Source: Lagopus muta (lineage: Eukaryota > Chordata > Aves > Galliformes > Phasianidae). Taken from it: 64,000 nt of DNA. The translations under genes and the position numbers were made by a program. The notes under the pieces were generated by a model. It saw nothing but the letters and a program-made list of their open reading frames with translations, was not told the DNA's origin and did not search any database. The stretch spans positions 35,410,508 through 35,474,507 of the forward strand of contig NC_064439.1 of assembly GCF_023343835.1 (NCBI RefSeq), given 5' to 3'. Positions within the stretch are counted from its first letter, which is position 1; the number at the start of each line of letters is the position of its first letter. This document shows, in pieces, positions 52,119 through 63,639 of the stretch.

Positions 52119-54161
52119 GTGGGATGAGGTGATGAATACTATTGTTGACTGGTTTGACTAGCCGACTAACCTGGCAAGTGCTGGATATGCAGGTTTTGAA
52201 GTAAGCAATGATAACTGCACGCTTTGTGGAACTTCCTTTTTGTGGCACATTAAAGTCTATCGTGTAGGTAACATATAATTAGGTACATAATTCTCTATTA
52301 CGTTCACTAACTGTTTCATACAGTTTTCAGATGTGTACAGTCGTCTTTTAGAGAGAATTTTATGCCTCATCTAGACACACATGTTAAGAAATATTTTAGC
52401 CATTTTTATTTAAAACTCTAATCTTTACAGATGGAAAGAGTTAAGTCCTGAAAGCAACAAATGAGACTGAGTAGAACATTCATTTTAATCATTTTTAGAG
52501 AAGTACAATATATTCATTAAAAATCATTTTCTGAAGTATCTCATGCTAATTATTTTTGGACAGAATCTTAGTGCTGAGATGCAAATGAGCACAAATACTG
52601 TTTCTTCTCCACAAGTGAATTTTGGTTGAAGATGAATCTTCCAAGGATCAGAGACTTTTGTTCTTGTGATAACTTTAATTTTTATTTTATTTAGAGCCTA
52701 TCCTTCAGAATAATAGCTTGTCAAATCTGTACTTGTGCTGGGGATGCACTATACAGACAGGATGTGATGGTCCTACAATTTGCATCTCATATATATATAA
52801 TATATATATAAAATAATAATATAATAAATAATAATAAATAATAAATATAATAATATAAAACTATTTTTATGATTTCTTAAGTATTTATTTAAAAGATTCT
52901 GCACATTTTCTTTCTCCAGTTGTTTCTACATCTTCCATTACACAATATTAATGGGAAGTTAATTATGCACATCTCTCTGGGATCCACCTGACTGTGAGGT
53001 GAAAAATGAACATTGGTGACCTTTTTCTTCTTTCTTCCCTTGAGAAGGAAAACTCATCACTGCTTTTACAACTGTTGCCAGGCTTCAGTCTGGCCATTTA
53101 GAAATATTTTTATTATTATTTCCTGCTTTGGAAGGTATCCACACCTTTGGAATCATTTTGACCTAGATCTGGTAATAGTAGCGCAAGTAAGCAGCTTTCG
53201 CTGTCAGAACATTTGAGAATATAAAGAATCATTATCAGCATACCATTATGGCATTGCTCATATCGGGATTCTGGTTACCCACTGAGCATGAATAACAGTT
53301 CCTGTGTAATAGCTACATGATTTGAGGGAATATTGTCATTTTATAGCTTTCTCACTCAGCAAATCCTTGCTGGTTTTTTTTCTTTATTTGTTTTTTGAGG
53401 ATGAGCTATCAATACCACTGAAAAGGAAAGAAAAGTTAAATTTGAGGTGGTGATTTGGACTTTGTATAGCTTTGTTTGTTCTAACAAACTTTCTTTGTTC
53501 CAGGGAAACATTTTCTTTTTTCCCCTAGCTATCCAGGCAAGGAATAGCTGGAGAGAATTGCAGTAGGCCTTGGAGAGTATTTGTAAGTTTTCTGAGGGAA
53601 CCTGAGAGGAAGAAGTTTTTCCAAGATAATTATTCTCTGTTATTCATGGCTTTTAATAGCTCTATTTTAGTTTACAGAAAATGAACAAATAAATAAATGG
53701 CAGCTTGTTAGCACTTTTTGCAGGTGATTTGAAAAAAAGAAAAGTCTTTGTTAACTTAGAATGAAGAACAATTAATCCGCAGTGTTTACCAGACAGCATT
53801 ATGTACTGGCAGAAAAACCCAGTTCCAGTCTGATTTTTAATGGAGTTTTTCTTTATCAAAAGTCTTCCCGTTCAAGGATTAAAAAAAAATCTGTTCGCTT
53901 CGGGAGTGGAAAAGATAGAGAAACACATTAGTGGTTATTAGTATTTAAAGCATGGCGATAACTTGGGGATGTAGGTTTTTTTCCCTCTTACTTGTCATCT
54001 TTCAAAAAACAGCTGTTAAATCAATCATGTGCTTGCACAAAATTGTTTTCCTAACTCTGTTTTTTTTTTCACTCAAAGTAATGTGTAAAATAAAAAATAA
54101 ATGGCGCAGACATATATGCGAGTATATGCTCAGACTTATGAGGTCCTTCTTGTGGGAATGA
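52119..54161. other. Unique noncoding stretch
   Basis: No gene recognised. It has an AT/AAT-rich simple tract (52789-52860) and two inverted octamer sites: ATGCAAAT at 52579-52586 and ATTTGCAT at 52778-52785, sharing a longer tgagatgcaaat in opposite orientations. Frames at 53013-53216 and 53662-53859 have no motif. Confidence 0.5.
52789..52860 (+). repeat. (AT)n/(AAT)n simple repeat
   Basis: An AT dinucleotide tract passes into irregular AAT units over about 70 bases, almost free of G and C. Confidence 0.85.
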
Positions 54162-54167
54162 GGTAGG
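54162..54167 (+). repeat. Left target-site duplication (GGTAGG)
   Basis: GGTAGG directly precedes the TG start of the LTR and recurs directly after its CA end at 54489-54494. Confidence 0.8.
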
Positions 54168-54488
54168 TGTATGGGAACTGCTGAGTCACGGCCTGAACCT
54201 CTGATTGATCACCTGAGGCGAGCCATGAGTCAGCCAGAGGAGCACAGGTGAAGGCAATTCACTGTGCTGCTGGAAGAGGTGGAGCCAGGCTCCAGCCCTC
54301 CTAGACCTATTTAAGAGCTGGCTACCCGTGGGGAAGGATCTCTTCTGGAGATCCCTCCTTCTGGTGTTTTGTGGTGAGCCCGGCATAAGGGTAAGCCTTC
54401 CATTTATTCTCTCTTGTTATCATTGTCCACTTTGCCTAACTCTTGTTTATTTTGTGATTGTAACGTTTTGATATCCATTGATTATACA
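54168..54488 (+). mobile_element. Solo LTR of an endogenous retrovirus, 321 bp
   Basis: Begins TG (tgtatgggaactgctgagtc) and ends CA (ctattgatt-like tail, ttataca), flanked by a perfect 6-bp duplication GGTAGG. Six-bp duplications are typical of class II (alpha/beta-like, ERVK-type) retroviruses, whereas class I usually makes 4 bp and ERVL 5 bp. A TATA-like tatttaa lies at 54308-54314, placing U3 on the left and R/U5 on the right. No AATAAA is obvious, and no internal genes adjoin it, so it most likely arose by LTR-LTR recombination of a full provirus. Two relatives in the window are at 19789-20097 (close) and 49240-49530 (distant). I cannot assign a family name. Confidence 0.85.
54308..54314 (+). 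promoter_or_regulatory. TATA-like box of solo LTR
   Basis: The tatttaa sequence sits about 140 bp into the LTR, just after a GC-richer U3 segment (gccaggctccagccctccta), and its position is conserved as catttaag in the copy at 19789-20097. It is the expected core promoter of the former provirus. Activity today is unknown. Confidence 0.5.
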
Positions 54489-54494
54489 GGTAGG
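54489..54494 (+). repeat. Right target-site duplication (GGTAGG)
   Basis: Matches 54162-54167 exactly and defines the insertion together with it. Confidence 0.8.
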
Positions 54495-57400
54495 AGATTA
54501 AAAATATATACATATATCCAGGTTGTTTACTTTATAATAGTTTTTCTCTCTGAAGTTACAGTGACGGAATGCAGTATCAGGGTGCAGTTATTATATTTTA
54601 TCTGGAGTTGTCATACACAATCATGTAAAAAGTAAGCATCAAAAATAGTAGCCAGAGCCTTTCCAGAGTCTGTAAGATACAAAATATTGTAATATATTGT
54701 GAATGTTTGTCTTGAATGTTCCCTTGAAATAGCAAGAGGTAAACTAAAAATGGTACAGGAAGAGCATGAATAGAAAAGCAAGTATATATGCTCTCATAGT
54801 CTGTTTATCACATATTTGCCCTCTTATGGAAAAAGAAATTAAAAGAATAGCACTGTTTCCTTGATAACTGTGTAAAGTGATATAATCACTCAAGGAGTTT
54901 CCTATAAGTCTTCTGGTAGTCTGTAGAGGTAAAAATGGATGGAATTTTCTTGGACAGCCAAGAAAATACTGCTTTGAATATATCTGGGTTAAAAATTCTC
55001 CATTGGTTTGCTGAGCTGGATTCTGGGTCTCAGCCACCATTCAGAGCAACTCTCAGTGAGTATGAAAATCTACTGGAGATCACTACTGTGCACAAATGTA
55101 ATGATTTTTGCTTGAATTTTATCATCTTACAGTCAGATCCCAGGTTCCAGACCATGTTTCCAAGGCCATTGCAGTGTCATGAAGTCTACATATGATCTGG
55201 CTGTTGTATAATAGTTTCACACTTTTTGAGCAGCGCAGTAATTAATGGTGATTTTATTATTAGTGTTAACAAAGTAAATTTTTTTTTTTGTACAACGCTT
55301 TGAAGGCTGTTTCTGACCTACGCAAAACACAAATACAGAGGTAATTTTGTAAGTGGCATAGAATACGGTTCATTTAAAGCATACTGCATGATTTTTCAAG
55401 TACTGCCAATCTAATATAGTCCAGAAGTCTGAACACTTAAGGTTCTTTTCAAACATTTTACTGGATGTTTTCTTCTGTGAAATCTTAGAGGATTGCTCTA
55501 AATCCTTCCAGAGGAAACTTTAAAGGAAAGTACTATTTTGAGTGTGAAAAGCAAGATGGAACAGGGGGAGTTTATTACTTTTCCATTAGTTAAGTTAGCC
55601 AGTGATGCGTGCAATATTTTCATTAGTTAAGGCAACTTTATCTGCAGTTTCTCATTATCATCTTCTGAATTTTGGTATCACTTTTTTTCTAATTTTAACA
55701 ACTCTCATCTGTAGATCAAGTCTTAGGGAGAAAGCAGAAAGGATATATCACAAAAGGTAACAATGAAGATTGGATTGTGGTAAGGAGTGAGGCAGAGTGC
55801 CTAAGTTAGTATAAATGAATTTTTTTAAAGAAAGACATACTCAACTGCAGAATAGAAGATAACCTAATTCCATCTCATATACATTTTATGGTTAAATTTT
55901 ACTGATGTCCAAGTGAAAATAAATAATTTTCTAAATCAGATAACCTAAACAAAGATGTCTTCAGTAATCTGGACAATCTGAGAAGGCCTAAACCAAACCT
56001 TTCATGAAGTTTATTTCATTGCCTGTATCTTAAAGCCATCTTGTTTTATATCCCTTCAGAAATAGCCATAGAAAGGAGAAAAACATTAGGTTGGATCTGA
56101 ACAGTGTCTTGACTTGACATGGCTTATGTTTAAATATGGTTTAAGATTCTCAGTCTGTCCAGAGATCCTTCTTATCTCTAGAATTTCCTTCAGTTGTAAA
56201 CTCAATTAAGCTTTAAACAGCACGGCTTTCAGAACTATGCAGAAAAGGGTTTGATGTAGGCATTTCAACAAGCATGTTGTCCTATTGCTGTCCTGCATGC
56301 ATAATGGAAACTGACTGAAATGAGAATGTTGGTATTTTCTGCTCAGCTGTGTTATTTCTTTATTAGTAGTACTTATTATTTATATGCATATTAAAAATCT
56401 GTAGGAGGTAGAAAGATGTTGGGACATACTTGACCAGTCAGAATCATTTTGAATATTAGCAAACAACCCACTAGGTAAAGTATTTTACACTTCTTTTGGT
56501 CTACTATTACTGGAGTGTTAAGGTTAGAACTGCAAACAGTTTGCTAGGTGTTCCATAGGAACAAACAGAAAGGAGAGGACAAAAGAGGGGCAAAATGGGG
56601 GCTAAATTCAGTGATTAGTTAAGTCATTCTGCAACATTTGACTACTCTATAAAATGGCATTGTATCATAATCCTGCTGGGCCAACTCTTAGCAAGTTATA
56701 CTGGAAGGAGATACTAATTCACAGAGTATTTATTCATTTGGTTTTGGTTGTTTTGTTTTTGTGGGTTTTCTTTTTTTTTTTTTTTGCAGTTGCTATCTCT
56801 AGCATGTGTATTGCAGGAGCATCTCTGTCACGACCTCCAATTTCCTCCTTTCTGTTCCAGCACTGTCTCCTCACTACTGCCTAATTAAGTGATAGTGATT
56901 TCATCAAGCAGGCAGATGTCCATTAGGGACCAGACTGAAATTATCAGTGCTGCTTTTTCTGCAGCTTACTTTGAATCCAGGTCTCTAGAACTGAGAAGCC
57001 AGCAATTGTATTAACCCATATTTTACTAAACATTTGATAATTTATCTTTAAATCAGAAGTTCTCACATACACACAAGCAGATACATACACGGTTTCTATT
57101 TGTCTGTAGAGGAGCAATTGCTTTTAGTTTGGTGGCACAAAATTTTGCATCACAGCAAAACCAAATGTAAAGTAATTGATAGTACTGGAAGCTTTCTCTT
57201 TCAAGCTTGCAATTTGGATATCTTTTGCAGACTACAACAGCTCCTAGATTATCCATTATTTAACACTTTATATACTCAGAACTACTATCAGACACTTGCC
57301 CTACCAGAGTATTGTGAGTTGTTCTGATAACGGGGTGACTAAAAAAGACTAATTTGATTAACCAAACTGGATGCTTGTTTGCACAGCATCACACACTTTC

Positions 57401-57849
57401 CACTAATCTCTCTGGCTCAGATGGAATTCAAAAGCTAACAAGAGTAGTTAAGCACCTACCATTAAGGCTAAAGAGAAATCTCTTCAAAATTTTAATTAGC
57501 TCTGCATTTCTAAATGTTTAGGGATCACTTAGGATCCACAGATGCTTTTGAAAGAGGCATGGTTCACTGCACAGATAGTCGTAATGTTGCCTTGTCTGAG
57601 CACAGCTGAATAGATGTGCAGCTGATAAAAGTTCTGGAAGGTCACAGTTGCTGTATTTACTAGAGCTTATTATTAGCTGGAAACTCCACTTTTGCCATCA
57701 AGAGCACTTGTCAAATCCAGGCTTGTTGTCGAAGGGCAGTGAAGAACTGATATTCCCTGATAAGCTATCCTTGTGAATGTTCCATAGTATCCCTAAATGA
57801 AGATTTAATGTATTTTGAATGGAAAACAGAATCTTTGTTCCATTCATTT
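54495..57849. other. Unique AT-rich noncoding stretch
   Basis: No gene or repeat recognised. Open frames near 54744-55040 (-) and 54935-55195 (+) overlap on opposite strands and have no known motif. T runs occur near 55279 and 56770-56785. Confidence 0.5.
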
Positions 57850-58640
57850 TTAGTCAGGGAAAGACAAATGCATGAGCAGCACTCAGCTTTTCCTCGCTGG
57901 ATACGTTTCTGCAGAGCAACAGGGCTTTGACAACCGAGCTCTCTTCATAAAGCAAACCATTTTCATAGACTATGGGAAGGCTAGTGGGATTATTATTATT
58001 AAACAGAAACCAAAACCAAACCCCAATGAAACAAGAGTACATTCTGGGAGGCAGTCATTTTAGTGATTCCTGAAATTCTCTCCCTTACTTATCAGCTTTA
58101 ATTTTATTATCTGTGCTCCTTTTCATTCCGTGTGTTTTGCATCTGCTCTACAGGCTCCAGTCAGGAGAATAACCATATGGAGACATGGAAATCTCCACTG
58201 CATTGCTGCCAGAAGACAAGTTTATGTTCATTCCAGATAGCATCAAAGCCTGCTTGTCTGTTTTCTCTTTTGTTCCCTTCACTGGCTTAAATCTACAGTG
58301 TTGCTTCATACCGACGAAACAGGGAAAATTCTGACTGCTTATAAAGTGAGAAACACACTTTATATTGCTTGCATTTTGGTAATCAGTGCGTTTTATTTTA
58401 AAGCGTTTATATCACTGAGCATTTTCTGCTTCTCTTAAAGTTAGCAATTACTGCATAAGAAGCAGCTCTCCTGCTGGCTCCTCCCAGTACTTTCCTTCAT
58501 TTCTTCTTGTGACAGGTTCTATCCTTTAACCTGCATAGAGGCAATATTCTCTGTAGGAGTGTGCATCATTAGGCTGTAATTTCTCCAGATTCTGATGCTT
58601 TAGTTAAGTAAATGCCTTACCTGATGTACTGTCAATATCA
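57850..58640. other. Candidate conserved noncoding region
   Basis: About 800 bases of balanced, non-repetitive sequence with no simple repeats except a short ATT run near 57990. It includes CpG-containing words rare in the surroundings (ctcgctgg near 57893, gacaaccgagctc near 57929, cataccgacgaaac near 58308, gcgttttat near 58388). Retained CpGs and absence of homopolymer decay are what one sees in constrained vertebrate DNA. The opposite-strand frames at 57854-58042 and 57872-58063 (+) are not convincing exons. Function is inferred only. Confidence 0.3.
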
Positions 58641-59679
58641 TTCCAGTGATGATTGGGAATGCAATGAAAATACTATGTAGATATTGCAAAGAAGACAGTC
58701 AACATCAACATAGCTTGAGCCAACCTGATGCTGAGTTACTGACTTGACATGGAGGGTGTGGTTACCTCACGTTGGTTGTGCTACAATTGCTTGTCATAAA
58801 AGGAAAGGTTAAAGAAAATGATTGTGCCATTGTAGACAGAATGTAGTTTAGAAAGGTAGTAATAATCAAAGGTCCTGGCTGTACTTCAGTAAAAGTAGTA
58901 AAGCACCAGCTGCTTTCTAAAGGATTCAGACTGTATCATGTATGCTCGTTTTTTATAAGTAACTATTTGAAAGTATGTGGGAACTTTTGACAGACATGGG
59001 CTTTCAAGAATTCTGACCTAAAAGGAATTGTGTACTTGTAGTTCATTTTCACACAGTAAAATCCATTTTACTCACAATAAATTGAAATAGCTATGCTTCT
59101 GGAAGAGAAATGCAAGCAATACACACCATGCTTGCTCTTTGACACAAGGCCAGGATCCCAGATTGGTGTAGCATTGGCAAAGACCTCATGTCTGTGACTA
59201 CTCCCCTCCACAGTCCTGGGTTCTCTTGCCAGTTCTGTGCTTTGTGCTGATGTTGCACAAAGAATTATATCTTTGGGAGAAACGTGCAAACAAATTTACC
59301 ACAAGACATTCATTGGAATCAGGCTAGTATTGTCACTCAGACTGTGACTTCTTTCACTTATTGGCTTTCTAAAGCTGAGCTTCCTTATAGTAATTTTCCA
59401 AAGCTTAATCTGTCCTGCTCACCAGCTGTATGAGCCTTTTCTTCATCTTTATAGAGGCAGATTGAATGCTACAAAGTCAGTGCAAGGACTTGGAAGTTTT
59501 TCCCATTGCTTCACAAGCTTTTCATTTTTTCATTTCCCTCCCCCCCCCCCCCCCCCCCCCCCCATCTTTCTGGAGTCACATCTCCAACTGCCACTCACAT
59601 ATTTTTCCAGAATTGTTAATGTTTTCAGGTATGTGACACAGTATTTATGATCAGGTGGTACTGAGCCCAATCAAAACCT
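58641..59679. other. Unique noncoding stretch with poly-C run
   Basis: No gene recognised. The poly-C run is listed separately. A frame at 59068-59289 (-) has no motif. Confidence 0.5.
59540..59563 (+). repeat. Poly-C run of 24 bases
   Basis: Twenty-four consecutive C, unusual for an AT-rich region. The complementary G run could form a quadruplex and the C strand an i-motif. The exact length may be unreliable because such runs are hard to sequence. Confidence 0.85.
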
Positions 59680-60290
59680 GTGCAAATGAACAGTTACCCT
59701 GTGAGTAGATGCTTTTCCCTCTTCAGGCCTTTGCAGATCCTCCACAGTTCAAGTGCATCTCAGAAAGTGCAAGAAACAACAAAGGGGACAAGCAATAGCC
59801 CACAGCTCCTACCTTTTGCAATGTACTGGTGTTACCATCTGCGAGGGGTAACAGACAGCACACCTTACAAGCAGTTCTCTGTAGTTGTTGTGTATCATGT
59901 GTTCAGGGCAGTAGTACAGACACAAATTATTCTTACGTATCCTCAGAAATGCAAAAAAAAACATAATCGCTTTCTGTGGAAATGTCTGCTATTGTAACAT
60001 TTGTGCATCTGTGATACAGTTTGGTCAGCATTAGAAATGTGTAATGCTTGCAAATTACAAGGAACGAAGTCAGGACTGGATGTACCCCCCGCTGTTGTTA
60101 TGGCCTCTGCAGCAGAGAACTTGCTGTGCTGGTTGGTTCCGATGACTGCTCTATTGCTTTTGTGTTTTCCTCCAAATCCCTTGTTGTGCAGCAAGTTATA
60201 GAGAGAGTTGCTGGAGTATTATTGCTCATTGAGGATGAGGTAGCCGTTCTAGATCAGATAACAACTGCTCTCGCTAATCCTTAACATTTG
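59680..60290 (+). other. Unidentified GC-richer open region
   Basis: A stretch with longer open frames than expected: 59680-59997 (105 codons), 60001-60201 and 60048-60284 (+), and 59943-60194 on the minus strand. The frame 60048-60284 ends in an acidic, valine- and leucine-rich segment (VIERVAGVLLLIEDEVAVLD), and 60001-60201 has a hydrophobic run (LLCWLVPMTALLLLCF). I recognise no family. An eroded retroviral or retrotransposed coding remnant is possible; chance is equally possible. No poly-A tail or duplication is visible at the right edge. Confidence 0.3.
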
Positions 60291-63200
60291 CTGTGTTCTC
60301 TGTTAGCGTTCACAATGACACTTGGCATTTCCTTCATTGTCAAAGATGTTTTAAATTGATCATTCTAAACTGATTTTTTCTCTTGTCACGTCCCACTTCA
60401 GACATTCCTATTCTGTCTCAACATCAGTATCCCCACAGTATTTGGTATGCTTTCTCTGGGAAACATCTGCCATATTCCAGAATCATTTCCTGTTATTTCT
60501 AAATGCCAAGGTTAATACTGCTTATGGATGTTTTTAATACTGCCCTCATTACTGTGGCTGTCCCTCAGAGTCTTCATTTTCTATTTTTCCTAACCTTTGG
60601 TTATTTACACTAGTGAAAAGATATCTCATTCTTATGATGCTGAATTAGCAGAGCAAATATCATTTCTGATTCTTTCAGGCATTGTCTATTTTTTCCTGTT
60701 CACTAAGGACTGATTCCCTAGTTTCTTCTCTTTCTTCTTGAGTGCTAGATTTTCTCTTCACCATTATTAGAATTTTAATTATATATGCCACGACTTGCCA
60801 TATGCCAGAGTTGACAGAAACTGGCTTTAACATATTACACTTGCATTTTAATCTTGTCTACTTATCTAAGTTTCCTTGAGTTTGGCTTCAGAAAGATTGT
60901 ATTTAAGGAAATTGTTTGATCTATATTCCAAAATGCAGTTGTTAAAGCTTAAGCAGAGTATGTACAGGGACTGCATTCATCAAATAAGCTGGATATATCT
61001 ATGCTGGAGGGGACAGGGAGAAAACAGTCAGTAGTATTAATTTCTGTGTCAGAGCTGACAAAAATGTAATCTTTAATATTCTTCCTTTCAGTATGTTTCC
61101 TCTCAGTTATCTTGACTAGAGGAAACACAGAGGAATTCTGTAAGCTGAGTTTCAAAAGATAAGTGATAAAATGACACAATTTTTAAAAAGCAGCTAACCT
61201 TTTGAAATTGTAACTTGTGTTGCTGAATACTACCTTCTTTTGAATTAAATAACACTCATGTTACAACATAGAGACTGTTTGAAAATCTGTGTTTGATTTG
61301 CATTTCAATTCCTATCATTAAGGAAGACAAGAAATAGAGAAATGAAACAAACCACAACAAAATAAAATAATTATTCTGACTTCTAGTACTGTGCTGGCAA
61401 TGGAAGCACTTCCATCTTTAAAGATGTACTGGTTGAAAGACTTTGTTAAGTGTATGAAATCGTATGTGTGTGTGAAACATTACATTGTGTAATATTGAAT
61501 GCAGGTAGGCATTCTTATTTGTAGAGTTTTTCTTCTTTCTTTCCTTCTCCTTTTTTTTTTTTTTTTTTTTTTTTCTTCCCAGTTCAAACAATCTTAAGAT
61601 CAACTAGCAGCCAGAATGACTGTAAGGATGTAAATCCTACTATTTGGTGTACCACTCCGCTCTGCAGGATGTAACTGTTGTAGGAAGAGTAAGGAATCAT
61701 ATACTGATGTCAAATGGAATTCTTTTGAAATCAGTGAGAGCTTCAGCTTTGTAATGGCTGATTCAGATGTTTAAGATAATTAAAATTTAACTATATATAT
61801 ATTCATCTATATATATATATATAGATGAAAAATATATGAAACTTTCTTTACAGCTGCTTAACAGGTACAAGCAATAACAGCTCTATTGCTTATGACATGT
61901 ACAGAATTGTAAAGATTATTTATGTCAGGCAACTGATTGTACTGGAGATGCAGTTATATCTAAGTAACAGATGCTGTGTTACATTAAATCCTCTTCCAAG
62001 CAACATTTTAAAACTACTGTATGACAAAAGTGTAGATTTAGTGGGAGTATAGTAAAATCAATAGCAAATAAGGAAAGATATTTCTTTTCATGAAAAAATA
62101 AATGGTGGGAAAGAATTTTGAAATCTGAAATATTAATGGGAATTCTTCATATTTCTTTATTTATAATTATTAGTACTGTTATACCATGTGCCTCTGTACT
62201 TTCTGTTTAAAAAAAAAAACAAACTTTAAAACCTAGTTTTCAAAAGAATGCATGTAACTTTTTTTTTTTTGCATTAATTTTAAGTGAAAGTTTCAGCATA
62301 GGTACTTGACAGACGTTGGTGGTACCTATTTTGAAATTTGTCCCATCTTTCTTGAAGGTTCTGTGTTTTTTCCCTCTTAATTTTTCTCAGAGATACAGAA
62401 TGAAAGGACTTGCCAGGGTCATTCAGCCTGACACTCCAATCAGTTGAACGAGTCATTAGTGGAGAGTGGGAGATATGCTCATTCTTACCAGCAATGAGAT
62501 CTTTTTACAAGGTTCTTGTTGAGAAGTTAAAGGACAGTACTTCCTTTGCAGTCCTTCCCTCATACCTGACTTCAGCATTTGTGCTGGTCTTGTCTACCAT
62601 AAATACAGCAGTAAATATAAAATATTTTGATTAGTTCTAAGTAGTTTTTATTTGATCTGTTCTATTGTCTAGTCTGATTTTTTTTTTTTTTTTTTTTTCA
62701 TGACAGAAAAAAGTGGGCTGTATTTTGGGGGAACATGGTGAAGCCAAGTATTTAAGTTAACTAGTAGTATGGCAAATTTATTCATGCCATATCTTAATGA
62801 GTTCTTCATGGATCGGATGACGGAGAAACGAGTGACTTACATTTTTCCAGATATTTTCTAATAGGGATTCAGTTTCCCCTTATCTCTGCCTTCTATCCCT
62901 GTATTGGTCATATAAATCTCTCCGCAGTTAGTTCTGGTTTGTAGTTTGAAAGATGTAATAAGCAATTTGAGTTTATGATTCTCCATCTGCTTAAAATAAA
63001 ATTAAAACTGTTGTAAGCTAGCCTCAAACTTAAGCTTTCCAAAAATTCAAGCCAGGTCCCTTTTAATCTTCAGAAAATCCTCTTTTCTTTTAAACGCAAT
63101 CCCAGTCCTTCTCCCACTGCTATATGCCTGTAGCCATTGCAGCAAATCAGAAATCTTCAGGGGACTTAAAGCCAAACAAAACTTAACAATACAAAAAAAA

Positions 63201-63639
63201 ACAAAAGCCAAAGTGATACATCTTAACATTGTGGAAAACTTATGAGGTGATTTAAAAAAAAGAAAGTCCTAAACTTTAGACTACAAAAGAGTGAGAAGTC
63301 TGGTGTGTTCTGCCTCATATATTAACTTCTTTTTCTTCACCAATGTTCAGTTTTCAGCAGATACAGAAATTTTTAGTTAGATGTGGCCCAGAAGAAAGAT
63401 ATTTTCTTATGAATTCTAGACCAAAACAAACAAACAAAAAAAAAAACGAACAGAGATGAAATTATCCTAGGTGAGTATACGTAAGGAGCTGTCTGGAAAT
63501 TTTTCTTCAATGTGGCTCTATTCAGTTTTGTTATCTCTTACTGTTATCACCTGGATGAATCACCTTTAATTCAGACATGTTACTTGCTCTCTTACAAAGC
63601 CAGTGGTTATTTTTATCCACCTCTGCAATCATGGTTTCT
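60291..63639. other. Unique AT-rich noncoding stretch
   Basis: No gene recognised. It holds T runs (61551-61574, 62680-62698), an exact octamer ATTTGCAT at 61296-61303 and the AT palindrome. Frames at 60949-61179 (-) and 62410-62634 (+) have no known motif. Confidence 0.5.
61802..61829. repeat. Perfect 28-base AT palindrome
   Basis: TTCATC, eight TA units, GATGAA: a perfect inverted repeat with no spacer, able in principle to extrude as a cruciform. More TA sequence flanks it on both sides. No terminator role is implied in a eukaryotic setting. Confidence 0.9.
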
